This document shows, piece by piece, positions 26,718 through 35,871 of a DNA stretch of 38,219 bases. The notes under the pieces were generated by a model that did no database searches, was not told where the DNA came from, and worked only from the letters and a program-made list of their open reading frames with translations. Both the position numbers and the translations under genes were made by a program. How positions within the stretch are numbered: the stretch's first letter is position 1; every line of letters begins with the position of its first letter. Source of the DNA: Lachnospira sp. (GTDB lineage Bacteria; Bacillota; Clostridia; Lachnospirales; Lachnospiraceae); NCBI GenBank assembly GCA_015057605.1, contig SVDX01000026.1:1-38219 (forward strand), in the 5' to 3' direction.

Positions 26718-28432
26718 TACCTCGTACTCAATTCATAAATTTCTTTGTAAATATCACATTTTTTAACAAGCTCACTATGCGTTCCCATAGCAACAAGCTT
26801 ACCATCATCTAAAACAAGTATTTTGTCTGCATTTTCAATAGCTGAAGTTCTTTGCGAAACAATAAATACTGTAGGTTTATATGAAAGTTTGGCTATTGCT
26901 TCTCTTAAATTTTTATCCGTAGCATTATCAAGTGCTGATGAACTGTCATCTAAAATAAGAATTTCAGAACGCTTAACAAGTGTTCTTGCAATAGTAAGTC
27001 TTTGTCTTTGACCACCCGAAAAATTCTTGCCACCCTGTTCAACCATATAATCAAGACCGCCCTCTTTGCGATCTACAATTTCCTTTGCCTGCGCAAGTGT
27101 TAATGCTTCATTTATCTCTTCATCTGTTGCATTCTTTTTGCCCCAACGGATATTATCACGTATAGTTCCTTTAAATAGCACTGCCTTTTGTAAAACCATA
27201 CCTATCATATTATTTAACTGCTCAAAGCTGTACTCTTTGACATTTTTACCATAAATAAGCACTTCACCGTCATCGGCATCGTAATATCTTGGCAAAAGAT
27301 TTATAAGCGTTGATTTACCAGAGCCTGTACCACCAATAATTCCGATAGTTTCGCCCCTGTTAACAGTAAAACTTATATCAGAAATGGTTTCCTCCTGATT
27401 ATCAACATAGCTCATTCCTACATTTCTAAATTCTACAATAGGAGCTTGCTTATCAGGTTCTGTCCCATTATTATTATCTTCCTTAACAGTATTTTCAATT
27501 TCAAATACCGATTCTATTCTATTTCCTGATGCCACAGCCTTTGTCACAGAGATAATAAGGTTGGCAAACTTTACAAGTTCAACAAGAATCTGTGACATAT
27601 AGTTGTAAAGTGCAATTACCGCGCCCTGTGTTATAATTCCTGCTTCAACTCTAATTGCGCCCACATAAATTAATATTACGATGGCAACATTTATAATTAC
27701 ATATGTAAGTGGATTTAAAAGCGCAGAAATCTTACCAACAAATCTTTGTGTTGCCGAAAAATCTTCATTCATCTTATTAAACTCTTCAATTTCAGCTTCT
27801 TCCTTACAAAATGCTCTAACTACTCTTGCACCCACTAAATTATCTCTGGTTGTTTTTAGTACCTTATCAAGCTTTGCCTGAACCTTTTTGTATAAAGGAA
27901 TACTTACAAGCATAATTCCAAAAATTATCACAGAAAGGACTGGTATTGTAACTGCAAATACTAAAGCCGCCTTTACATCAATTGTAAATGCCATTATCAT
28001 TGCACCAATTACAACAAAAGGCGAACGGAGCAAAAGTCGCAAGAAAAGATTTACGCCAGTCTGTACCTGATTAATATCACTTGTCATTCTTGTTATAAGT
28101 GTACTTGTTCCAAGCTTATCAATTTCTGCAAAAGACAAGGTCTGTATATGCGAAAATAAAGAAAATCTAAGCTTTGTTGCAAAGCCTACTGCTGCCTTTG
28201 CCGCAAAATATTGTGCCGTAACAGCTGATATGAGCCCTACAACTCCAAGTAGCACCAAAATTAAACACATTTTTACAATGTGTTCCTTGTCATTATTAGC
28301 AATACCCGTATCAATTATACTTTTGATAACAAAAGGTACCATCAACTCAAATGAAGCCTCTAATAGTTTAAATAGAGGCCCCAAAATACTTTCAACTTTA
28401 TATTCTTTAAGATGTACTAACAGCTTTTTCAC
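26717..28432 (-). CDS. ABC exporter half, degenerate catalytic site subunit
   Basis: Partner of the downstream exporter gene (571 residues). Six membrane helices in about 15-305, then the ATPase domain with Walker A GGTGSGKST at 367-375, canonical signature FSGGQ at 471-475 and Walker B ILILDDSSSALD, where D496 stands in place of the catalytic Glu. With the noncanonical LSQGQ of the partner this makes one degenerate and one competent ATP site, a hallmark of heterodimeric exporters. Starts with GTG behind GGAGG inside the last 26 bases of the hisC-like gene. Confidence 0.92.
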   Translation of the reverse strand: MKKLLVHLKEYKVESILGPLFKLLEASFELMVPFVIKSIIDTGIANNDKEHIVKMCLILVLLGVVGLISAVTAQYFAAKAAVGFATKLRFSLFSHIQTLSFAEIDKLGTSTLITRMTSDINQVQTGVNLFLRLLLRSPFVVIGAMIMAFTIDVKAALVFAVTIPVLSVIIFGIMLVSIPLYKKVQAKLDKVLKTTRDNLVGARVVRAFCKEEAEIEEFNKMNEDFSATQRFVGKISALLNPLTYVIINVAIVILIYVGAIRVEAGIITQGAVIALYNYMSQILVELVKFANLIISVTKAVASGNRIESVFEIENTVKEDNNNGTEPDKQAPIVEFRNVGMSYVDNQEETISDISFTVNRGETIGIIGGTGSGKSTLINLLPRYYDADDGEVLIYGKNVKEYSFEQLNNMIGMVLQKAVLFKGTIRDNIRWGKKNATDEEINEALTLAQAKEIVDRKEGGLDYMVEQGGKNFSGGQRQRLTIARTLVKRSEILILDDSSSALDNATDKNLREAIAKLSYKPTVFIVSQRTSAIENADKILVLDDGKLVAMGTHSELVKKCDIYKEIYELSTR

Positions 28433-29480
28433 AATATTCCTCCAATGCTTTTATAAGCTTTTCCATCTGTTCGTCTGTTCCGATTGTAATTCTTAAATAA
28501 TTATCAATACGTGGCAAATTAAAGTATCTTACAAATATGTGCTTTGTTCTAAGATATTCATAGATATCCCTTGCAGCATATTTTTTATGTGTAACAAATA
28601 AGAAATTTGCCTTAGAATCTGTCATATCAAAGCCAAGAGCCTTTAAGCTTTTAGCTGTATTTTCTCTTGTTGTTACTATCTTTTTCTTTGTTTCCTTAAA
28701 ATACTCATCATCCTTAACCGCTTCAACACCTGATTTTATCGCTGTCATATTCATAGTGTAGGAATTAAATGAATATTTTACATCTTCCATTGCCTTTATA
28801 AGATCCTTTGAACCGATTGCATATCCTATTCTCATGCCGGCCATAGAACGCGATTTAGAAAATGTCTGAACCACTAAAAGATTTTCATATTTCTTTGTAA
28901 GTTCAATTGCTGATTCTCCACCAAAATCCACATAAGCTTCATCTACAATAACTACCGACTCCTGATTATTCTTAACAATATCCTCAATAAACCCTAAGTC
29001 ATTGCAGATAGCTGTCGGTGCATTAGGATTAGGGAAAATGATACCACCATTTTCCTTGTAATAATCCTCTTTTACCATCATAAAGTTCTCATCCAACTTT
29101 GGACACTCATATGGAATCTTGTAAAGATCTGCCCATACAGGATAAAATGAATATGTTATATCTGGGAACAATATTGGCTTGTCTGAGTTAAAAAATGTCA
29201 AAAATGCCATTGCAAGAACATCATCTGAACCAACGCCCACAAACACTTCATTTACATTTACTCCATAATACTCTGCCAATGTCGATTTTAACTCTTCAAT
29301 AGTAGGGTCTGGGTAAAGCTTCAATTCATTAGAATCAAACTCTAACAAAGCACGACTTACCCCCTTAGCTGGTGGGTAAGGATTCTCGTTTGTATTTAAT
29401 TTTACTATATCATCAACCTTTGGTTGTTCACCAGGAACATATGGAACAACCTTTCTTATGTTCTTTTCCCAAGCTTTCAT
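28407..29480 (-). CDS. hisC: Histidinol-phosphate aminotransferase-like PLP enzyme
   Basis: Class II PLP-dependent transaminase of the HisC family: converts imidazole acetol phosphate to histidinol phosphate with glutamate. The 357-residue protein has LNTNENPYPP near the N-terminus, IIFPNPNAPTA, VDEAYVDFGG and the PLP lysine K209 in TFSKSRSMAGMRIGY; these fit HisC well. However, no other his gene is nearby, and it lies between another aminotransferase and an ABC exporter, so a related role (aromatic or phosphonate transamination) is possible. It overlaps both neighbours, by 1 base upstream (TAATG) and 26 downstream. Confidence 0.83.
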   Translation of the reverse strand: MKAWEKNIRKVVPYVPGEQPKVDDIVKLNTNENPYPPAKGVSRALLEFDSNELKLYPDPTIEELKSTLAEYYGVNVNEVFVGVGSDDVLAMAFLTFFNSDKPILFPDITYSFYPVWADLYKIPYECPKLDENFMMVKEDYYKENGGIIFPNPNAPTAICNDLGFIEDIVKNNQESVVIVDEAYVDFGGESAIELTKKYENLLVVQTFSKSRSMAGMRIGYAIGSKDLIKAMEDVKYSFNSYTMNMTAIKSGVEAVKDDEYFKETKKKIVTTRENTAKSLKALGFDMTDSKANFLFVTHKKYAARDIYEYLRTKHIFVRYFNLPRIDNYLRITIGTDEQMEKLIKALEEYCEKAVSTS

Positions 29481-30670
29481 TACTGTAATCCTATTTCCTT
29501 TGCTAATTCTTTAAATTTAGGCATCGAATTGATAATTGTCTCGTATGCAACGCAATATGCAATTCTTACATAACCAGGGCATGCAAATGTGCTTCCTGGA
29601 ACCATAAGGATATTATGCTTCTTTGCAATGTTACAGAATTCCTTTTCGTCCTCGATTGGAGATTTAACGAAAAGATAAAATGCTCCCTGTGGTAAAATAC
29701 ATTCAAAGCCAAGCTCCTTTAAGCCATTATATAAAGCCTTTCTGTTTTTATCGTAAGCTGCTACATTTACTTCTGCATCAAGACACTTTGCAACTACCTT
29801 TTGTAAAATTGAAGGTGCATTTACAAAGCCTAAAATTCTTGTTGCAACACTTGCTGCGGCAATTACATCTTCAAAATCTGCAACCTCACTTGGTATTACC
29901 AAATAACCGATTCTTTCGCCTGGTAATGAAAGTGATTTACTGTATGAATAACCAACAACTGTATTTGCATAATATTTTGTAATATATGGAACCTCAAAGC
30001 CATCATAAACAAGCTCTCTATATGGTTCATCTGAAATAAGATAAATATCTGTGCCAAATTCCGCCTGCTTTTTGTTAAGAATTTCTGCAAGCTTAATTAT
30101 TGTTTCTTCTGAATAAATAACACCTGTAGGATTGTTAGGAGTATTAACAATAACTGCCTTTGTCTTAGGAGTAATCTTTTCTTCTAATTCCTTAAGATTT
30201 GGTTGGAAGCTACTTGTATCAGGCGATACAACCACAAGCTTACCATCATAATTTGATACATATGAACGGTATTCTCCAAAGAAAGGTGCAATTGCAATAA
30301 CTTCATCTTCAGGGTCAATAAGTGTCTTTAAAATGACATTTAAACCGCCTGCAGCGCCTACTGTCATAACAATATTTTTTACACCAAAATTAGTACCAAA
30401 CTTAGAGTTAATGCTATTAGCAATAGCCTCTCTTACTTCTTCGTAACCTGAATTACTCATATATCCATGAAGGTATGTAGATTTTTCTTCAGCTATAACT
30501 GTAGCAAATGCTTCATTAACCTCATCTGGAGCCGGAACATTTGGATTGCCTAAGCTAAAATCAAATACATTTTCAGGTCCATATATGCTTGCCAATCTCT
30601 TTCCTTCCTCAAACATTGCTCTGATTACTGAACTGGAATTTACATATCCTACCATTTTCTTTGAAATCAT
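29480..30670 (-). CDS. Class I/II PLP-dependent aminotransferase (aspartate type)
   Basis: A 396-residue fold-type I aminotransferase. Visible: FDFSLGNPNVPAP, TVGAAGGLNVILKTL, VNTPNNPTGVIYS, LISDEPYRELVYD and the PLP lysine K245 in YSYSKSLSLPGERIGY. These fit the AspC/AlaT-like group, but the amino-acid substrate cannot be read from sequence. AGGAGG overlaps the stop of the histidine kinase gene, 11 bases upstream, so it is translated from the two-component transcript. Confidence 0.9.
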   Translation of the reverse strand: MISKKMVGYVNSSSVIRAMFEEGKRLASIYGPENVFDFSLGNPNVPAPDEVNEAFATVIAEEKSTYLHGYMSNSGYEEVREAIANSINSKFGTNFGVKNIVMTVGAAGGLNVILKTLIDPEDEVIAIAPFFGEYRSYVSNYDGKLVVVSPDTSSFQPNLKELEEKITPKTKAVIVNTPNNPTGVIYSEETIIKLAEILNKKQAEFGTDIYLISDEPYRELVYDGFEVPYITKYYANTVVGYSYSKSLSLPGERIGYLVIPSEVADFEDVIAAASVATRILGFVNAPSILQKVVAKCLDAEVNVAAYDKNRKALYNGLKELGFECILPQGAFYLFVKSPIEDEKEFCNIAKKHNILMVPGSTFACPGYVRIAYCVAYETIINSMPKFKELAKEIGLQ

Positions 30671-30681
30671 TTTATTTCCTC

Positions 30682-32217
30682 CTAAAATTTAAATTCTAAT
30701 ACTGTTTTAAATAAATCTCCGTCTATAATTATATCGTAAGTGCCGCCAAGTGCTTCTGTAAAGCCCTTTATTATCGATAATCCAAGGCCATTGCCTTCTG
30801 TATTACGCGATTCGTCACCTCGTACAAATCTTTCCATAAGTTCTTCCTTGGTTATGTTAAGCTTATTTTTAGAAACATTCTTTAGAACAATACTACAAAC
30901 GTCATTGCTGTACGTTGTCTGTACATATACACGTGTATCTTCTTTAGCATATTTATACACATTATTTAGCAAATTGTCAAATATTCTCCACATAAGCATG
31001 CTGTCAGTCTCAACTTCTACCATATTTTCATCTAACTCAACATCAAGCTCTAATCCTTTATTTTCGAACATTCCGCTATATTCTGCCAATGCCTGTCCAA
31101 GTAATACATTTATATTTAAAGGTGTTTTATTTACCTTAACATTACCTGTACTAGCCTTTGAAGCCTCTACAAGATCTTCTATTAAAGTCCTTAGCTTTCC
31201 TGACTGTCTTTCTAAAATCTCCACATATTCTTGCGATTTTTCCTTATCATCACCATATTTTTTTAGCAAATCAACATAATTTACTATTGAGGTTAACGGT
31301 GTTTTTAAATCATGTGTAACATTTGTTATGAGTGCAGTCTTAAATCTCTCGCTTTTTATGCTATCATCTACGGCTACCTTAATGCCTTTTCCTATTAACT
31401 CAAGGTTATCACTTTGCCTCTTTGTAAATGAAAGTCTATTCTTTTTGGTTATTTTATAATCAATATTTCCATTAGCAATTTCATTTGTCGCCTTAGTTAT
31501 CCTGCTAATTTCGATTGCAGCAAAGACAAGCAATACATATACCAAAAGCTTTTCTATATACAATATAGGAGATGCTATTGTTCCGGCCAAAATATAAAAT
31601 ACTATTTCATACAAGCTCACAGCTGCAAGCATCATTAAAACCTTTAACCACAGCTCAAGCTCATTTATTGCTTTTTTCAAATCCTTACTTAGTACAGTGT
31701 ATATTGTTAATATCAAAAAGCTAAGAATTGTACCCACCAAAAAAATGTTCTTCATTCCTACAAACTTTTCTGTTTTATGTAGATTGTCATACATATCTTC
31801 ATTATTTCGTGGTTCCTTTTTTACATATATACAAAAATACCAATACGCTCCATCAAAATCAGTCTTATACTCTCTATATTCATAATACTCTGATTTATCA
31901 AAATTATCATTATAGTTATAATACTTTATGTAGGAATTTCTATACACCATAAAGACCATATCGCCATTTTCTACATATTCATCACACAATACATTGCTTT
32001 TTTCAATGTGCGTAAGAGGTGTATTTTCAATCCTATTAATATCTTCTTTAAGCCTGTTCATCCATTCAGCAGCAATTTTATCTATTTGTTTATCTAACAA
32101 ACTTTGTCCGCCATCCTTATATTCACCAGAAAGGGCAAAATATGATGTTATAGATAAAAATACAATAAATACTACACAAAGTATTGAAGCAATAAAAATG
32201 TGTACGTACTTTTTCAT
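30682..32217 (-). CDS. Sensor histidine kinase
   Basis: A 511-residue membrane kinase. TM1 is at about 5-29, followed by an extracellular region of about 125 residues rich in Tyr and Asp. Three more hydrophobic segments at about 157-177, 192-212 and 217-238 are followed by a linker. The HisKA box has H302 in NVTHDLKTPLTSIVNY. The ATPase domain shows an N-box (FDNLLNNVYKYA) and a G-box (GNGLGLSIIKG). The start overlaps the regulator stop by one base (TAATG). The H-box is of the VanS-like type; the signal is unknown. Confidence 0.93.
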   Translation of the reverse strand: MKKYVHIFIASILCVVFIVFLSITSYFALSGEYKDGGQSLLDKQIDKIAAEWMNRLKEDINRIENTPLTHIEKSNVLCDEYVENGDMVFMVYRNSYIKYYNYNDNFDKSEYYEYREYKTDFDGAYWYFCIYVKKEPRNNEDMYDNLHKTEKFVGMKNIFLVGTILSFLILTIYTVLSKDLKKAINELELWLKVLMMLAAVSLYEIVFYILAGTIASPILYIEKLLVYVLLVFAAIEISRITKATNEIANGNIDYKITKKNRLSFTKRQSDNLELIGKGIKVAVDDSIKSERFKTALITNVTHDLKTPLTSIVNYVDLLKKYGDDKEKSQEYVEILERQSGKLRTLIEDLVEASKASTGNVKVNKTPLNINVLLGQALAEYSGMFENKGLELDVELDENMVEVETDSMLMWRIFDNLLNNVYKYAKEDTRVYVQTTYSNDVCSIVLKNVSKNKLNITKEELMERFVRGDESRNTEGNGLGLSIIKGFTEALGGTYDIIIDGDLFKTVLEFKF

Positions 32218-32903
32218 TACATTTCCTCCATTTTATAGCCCTGTCCCCACACAACCTTTATATATCTTGGCTGAGCTGGATTAATCTCTAACTTTTCACG
32301 TAAATGTCTTATATGTACTGCTACTGAATTATCCACATTTACAGGCTCCTCTCCCCATATTTTCACGTATATTTCCTTTGGAGAAAACACCTTTTTAGGA
32401 TTATTCATAAGTAGCTTTAATATATCAAACTCACGTGGAGTAAGATTTACCTCACTTCCATCCTTTTCAACTATCTTTGTTCTATCATTAAGACTTATGT
32501 TACCAATGGTTACTATATCACTTTTATTCTTTTCGCCAAAATCCATATATCTTCGTAGCATAGAACGAACTCTTGCTATAAGCTCTGCTGGATTAAATGG
32601 CTTTGTTATATAATCATCGGCTCCTATATTCAGTCCCAATATCTTATCTGTATCTTCTGATTTTGCACTCAAAAATATAACTGGCACATTCGACTCCTGC
32701 CTTATATTGTGCAAGGTCGTCAGTCCATCCATTTTAGGCATCATAATGTCTAAAAGTATTAAATGTATCTCATTATTTTTAAAAGCCTCTAAGGCCTCGA
32801 GACCATCATTTGCTTCAATTACATTATAACCTTCAGAGGATAAATATATTTTAATAGCCTTAACTATATCTTTTTCATCATCACAAACAAGTATATTTCT
32901 CAT
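32217..32903 (-). CDS. OmpR/PhoB-family response regulator
   Basis: A 228-residue regulator. Receiver domain with acidic pair D8/D9, phospho-acceptor D52 in LLDIMMPKMDG, S79 and K101; then a winged-helix DNA-binding domain ending RHLREKLEINPAQPRYIKVVWGQGYKMEE. Partner of the kinase encoded immediately after it. AGGAG lies 12 bases before the ATG. The cotranscribed aminotransferases and ABC exporter are natural candidates for its targets (inference). No good promoter was seen in the 79-base gap upstream. Confidence 0.95.
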   Translation of the reverse strand: MRNILVCDDEKDIVKAIKIYLSSEGYNVIEANDGLEALEAFKNNEIHLILLDIMMPKMDGLTTLHNIRQESNVPVIFLSAKSEDTDKILGLNIGADDYITKPFNPAELIARVRSMLRRYMDFGEKNKSDIVTIGNISLNDRTKIVEKDGSEVNLTPREFDILKLLMNNPKKVFSPKEIYVKIWGEEPVNVDNSVAVHIRHLREKLEINPAQPRYIKVVWGQGYKMEEM

Positions 32904-32945
32904 ATTATCTTACTTCTCCTGACATGTAACTTGAAATATTGAAAC

Positions 32946-32976
32946 AAGGCAATCCTGATTTTTCACAGAATTGCCT
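32946..32976 (-). terminator. Putative terminator after the acetyltransferase-like gene
   Basis: Minus strand: AGGCAATTCTG pairs with CAGGATTGCCT (one U-G) around an A-rich eight-base loop, followed by TTGTTTC. The stem begins seven bases after the stop. The T-run is broken, so it may be leaky or an attenuator before the response regulator gene. Confidence 0.6.
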
Positions 32977-32982
32977 CATATA

Positions 32983-33657
32983 TTATCTCTTTTCAATAAC
33001 GTTCTTCTCATCTTTATAGATTGAATTAGAAGGTATAACTCCTCTTACCCTTGATAATGGATATACATTGGAATTCTTACCTATAACTGTACCTGGATTA
33101 AGCACAGAATTACAACCTACTTCAACATAATCTCCAAGCATTGCACCAAATTTCTTAAGACCTGTTGCAATCTCTTCCTTGCTGTCGTAAATATCTTTAA
33201 CCACTACTAATGTCTTATCTGATTTAACATTAGATGTTATTGAACCTGCGCCCATGTGTGACTTATAACCCAAAATAGAGTCGCCTACATAATTATAGTG
33301 TGGAACTTGAACACTGTTAAATATAATAACATTCTTAAGCTCTGTAGAGTTACCAACTACTGAACCTTTGCCAATTATTGCGCTTCCGCGTACAAACGCA
33401 CAGTGGCGTATCTCTGCCTCTTCATCAATAATAAGCGGTCCATTAAGACAAGCTGTAGGAGCTACCTTTGCATTTTTAGCTACCCAAATGTTCTCTCCAC
33501 GCTTTTCATATATATCTGAATCAAGTGTAGGACCTAATTCTTTAATAAAATCACTAATACCCTTTAGTGCTTCCCAAGGATACGTAAACTGTGATAAATA
33601 ATCCTTAGCAATAGTTTCATCTAAAGTATAAAGATTAGCAATTTGTGCATTTTTCAT
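32983..33657 (-). CDS. Left-handed beta-helix acetyltransferase-like protein (GlmU C-domain type)
   Basis: A 224-residue hexapeptide-repeat protein, often labelled as UDP-GlcNAc pyrophosphorylase although no nucleotidyltransferase domain is present. Residues 1-55 are helical; from about 56 hexapeptide turns begin (IWVAKNAKVAPTACLNGPLIIDEEA). VQVPHYNYVGDS aligns with the acetyltransferase site of E. coli GlmU (KVNHLTYLGD): H120 matches catalytic H363 and Y123 matches Y366. GAGSITSN gives N143 at the next conserved site, but the following YDG is replaced by VKS. Its place after glmM and nagB (TAATG overlap) suggests it acetylates glucosamine-1-phosphate or a related sugar (inference). Confidence 0.82.
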   Translation of the reverse strand: MKNAQIANLYTLDETIAKDYLSQFTYPWEALKGISDFIKELGPTLDSDIYEKRGENIWVAKNAKVAPTACLNGPLIIDEEAEIRHCAFVRGSAIIGKGSVVGNSTELKNVIIFNSVQVPHYNYVGDSILGYKSHMGAGSITSNVKSDKTLVVVKDIYDSKEEIATGLKKFGAMLGDYVEVGCNSVLNPGTVIGKNSNVYPLSRVRGVIPSNSIYKDEKNVIEKR

Positions 33658-34400
33658 TAAAACACTCCCTTTTCAGTGCAAAGACTAAGTGCATCTTCAT
33701 CAGCGATAACTACGCAGTCAGGATGCATTTGAAGAATAGATGCCGGAACCTGTGGTTTTACTGGTCCAAAGCAAGTATCATACACAGCCTGTGCCTTTGC
33801 CTTGCCGTTAGCAAGTAAAAGCACCTTCTTTGCCGACATAATATTTTGAATACCCATTGTATAAGCTTGAGTAGGAACTTCGTCAATTGAAGCAAAAAAT
33901 CTTGCATTTGCCTGTCTTGTATCTTCTTCAAGTGTAACTAAATGTGTACCTTTAACAAACTCATCACATGGTTCATTGAAGCCGATGTGTGCATTGCCAC
34001 CGATTCCAAGAAGCTGTAAATCAATACCGCCTAAATCTTCAATAAGCTTGTTATATCTTTCACATTCAGCCTCTCCGTCTTCTTCAACACCACTTGGTAC
34101 ATTAGTGTTAGCTTTATCAATATTAACATGATCAAATAAATTTGTATTCATAAAATATCTGTAGCTTTGGTCGTGATCACCTGTAAGACCCTTGTATTCA
34201 TCAAGGTTAACTGATTTAACCTGTGAAAAATCAAGTTCTCCTGCTTCATAAGCTTTAATAAGTTCTTTATATGCTCCAACTGGAGTAGAGCCTGTAGCAA
34301 GACCCAATACACAATCTGGCTTTAAAATAACCTGTGCTCCTATAATGTCTGCTGCCTTTTTGCTTAATTCGTTATAATCTTTAGTCTTTATAATAATCAT
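33657..34400 (-). CDS. nagB: Glucosamine-6-phosphate deaminase
   Basis: Interconverts glucosamine-6-phosphate with fructose-6-phosphate and ammonia. The 247-residue protein has LATGSTPVGAYKEL (phosphate loop), NLDEY with D67 and GIGGNAHIGFNEP with H138 and E143, the catalytic pair. N136 stands where the E. coli enzyme has D141, as I recall for Gram-positive NagB. AGGAGG precedes the ATG. It lies 12 bases after glmM, an anabolic gene using the same substrate, so it could feed or drain the pool. Confidence 0.95.
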   Translation of the reverse strand: MIIIKTKDYNELSKKAADIIGAQVILKPDCVLGLATGSTPVGAYKELIKAYEAGELDFSQVKSVNLDEYKGLTGDHDQSYRYFMNTNLFDHVNIDKANTNVPSGVEEDGEAECERYNKLIEDLGGIDLQLLGIGGNAHIGFNEPCDEFVKGTHLVTLEEDTRQANARFFASIDEVPTQAYTMGIQNIMSAKKVLLLANGKAKAQAVYDTCFGPVKPQVPASILQMHPDCVVIADEDALSLCTEKGVF

Positions 34401-34412
34401 TTTGTATTCCTC

Positions 34413-35759
34413 CTAAACGGTATGTCCTTGTGCCTTAATAACTTCAATTACTTCATCTACATAGCTTTCACAGAGTTCTTTGCTTGATGCTTCTACCATA
34501 ACTCTGATAACTGGTTCTGTTCCACTTTCACGTACAAGAATTCTTCCATCTTCACCGAGTTTAGCCGCTACTGCAGCAACTGCTGCGCTAACCTTTTCAT
34601 CTGCACGGGCATCTGCTTTATTCTTAACTCTGACATTCTTAAGCACCTGAGGGAACACTTTAAATGGTTCACAAAGCTGTGATAATGTCATCTTCTTTGC
34701 AAGCATAACCTCCATAAGCTTAAGAGATGTCATAATACCATCGCCTGTTGTAGCATATTTGCTAAATATAATATGACCTGACTGCTCTCCACCAATTCTA
34801 TGTCCGTTAGCAACCATATTTTCATATACATATTTATCACCTACAGCAGTCTTTTCATAGTTAATTCCTAACTCATCAAATGCCTTGTACAGACCAAAAT
34901 TAGACATAACTGTTGTTACTACTGTGTTGTTAAGGAGCTTGCCTCTTTCCTTCATATATGTTCCGTAAATATACAGAATCATATCACCATCAATAATCTT
35001 GCCATCACCACATACTGCAAGACATCTGTCTGCATCGCCATCATAAGCAAAACCTACGTCAAGTCCATTGTCCACAACATACTTTTGTAAAACCTCAATA
35101 TGTGTAGAACCACAGTTTGTATTGATGTTAAGTCCGTCTGGCTTAGCATTAATAACGTATGTCTGCGCACCTAAAGCATCAAATACATTTTTAGCAATCT
35201 GCCATGCACTTCCGTTAGAACAGTCAAGACCAACTTTAACTCCTCTAAATGAATATACTGCAAGTGAAATAAGATATCCTACATATCTGTTTCTTCCTGC
35301 AACATAGTCAACTGTGCATCCAATCTCTTCCTTTGTAGCAAGTGGAACTTCTACCTTACCGTCTAAATATTCTTCAATCTTTAAAATAGTCTCTTCGTCC
35401 ATCTTTTCGCCATTAGAATTAATAAGCTTAATTCCATTGTCATAATATGGATTGTGACTTGCCGAAATCATAATACCGCAATCAAATTCGTCTGTTCTTG
35501 CTGCATACGATACACTTGGTGTTGTAGTAACATGCATAAGGTATGCATCTGCACCTGAAGCAGTAAGTCCCGCTACTAATGCATATTCAAACATATATGA
35601 CGATCGTCTTGTATCCTTACCGATTACAACTCGACATTTCTTTCCAACATTTTTTCCGTAGTACCAGCCGAGGAAACGACCAATCTTAACGGCATGTTCA
35701 TAGTTTAAATCAACATTTGCTTCACCACGAAAGCCATCTGTTCCAAAATATTTCCCCAT
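34413..35759 (-). CDS. glmM: Phosphoglucosamine mutase
   Basis: Converts glucosamine-6-phosphate to glucosamine-1-phosphate for UDP-GlcNAc and hence peptidoglycan. The 448-residue protein starts MGKYFGTDGFRGEAN, has the phosphoserine loop ISASHNPYYDNGIKL (S101), metal loop DGDADRC, sugar loop GEQSGHI and phosphate-binding RESGTEPVIRVM. These mark GlmM over a hexose phosphomutase. AAGGAG precedes the ATG. It heads the glmM-nagB-acetyltransferase operon with its own promoter. Confidence 0.95.
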   Translation of the reverse strand: MGKYFGTDGFRGEANVDLNYEHAVKIGRFLGWYYGKNVGKKCRVVIGKDTRRSSYMFEYALVAGLTASGADAYLMHVTTTPSVSYAARTDEFDCGIMISASHNPYYDNGIKLINSNGEKMDEETILKIEEYLDGKVEVPLATKEEIGCTVDYVAGRNRYVGYLISLAVYSFRGVKVGLDCSNGSAWQIAKNVFDALGAQTYVINAKPDGLNINTNCGSTHIEVLQKYVVDNGLDVGFAYDGDADRCLAVCGDGKIIDGDMILYIYGTYMKERGKLLNNTVVTTVMSNFGLYKAFDELGINYEKTAVGDKYVYENMVANGHRIGGEQSGHIIFSKYATTGDGIMTSLKLMEVMLAKKMTLSQLCEPFKVFPQVLKNVRVKNKADARADEKVSAAVAAVAAKLGEDGRILVRESGTEPVIRVMVEASSKELCESYVDEVIEVIKAQGHTV

Positions 35760-35797
35760 GTTCTGTCTCCTTATTTTAATGAATTATTAACATACAC

Positions 35798-35826
35798 ATT
35801 TTACTACTATTATACGCATTTTGCAA
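35798..35826 (-). promoter_or_regulatory. Promoter of the glmM operon
   Basis: Minus strand: -35 TTGCAA (35826-35821), a 17-bp spacer and -10 TAAAAT (35803-35798), about 38 bases before the glmM ATG. It follows directly after the terminator of the preceding gene, which supports it. A TATAAT in the spacer is an alternative -10 but lacks a good -35. Confidence 0.6.
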
Positions 35827-35829
35827 TAA

Positions 35830-35871
35830 AAAAATTAGCGACACTTTCATTAAAAGCATCGCTTAATTTTT
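35830..35871 (-). terminator. Terminator of the DUF3800-like gene
   Basis: Minus strand: AAAAATTAAGCGA...CTTT pairs with AAAG...TCGCTAATTTTT around a TAATG loop, with one bulged A and one mismatch, and continues into a run of seven T. The stem starts at the stop codon of the gene. Confidence 0.85.

Noticed and set aside
34413-34440. Riboswitch or glmS-type ribozyme in the amino-sugar operon
   Set aside because: The gaps before glmM and nagB are far too short for one and no glmS is present in the window.
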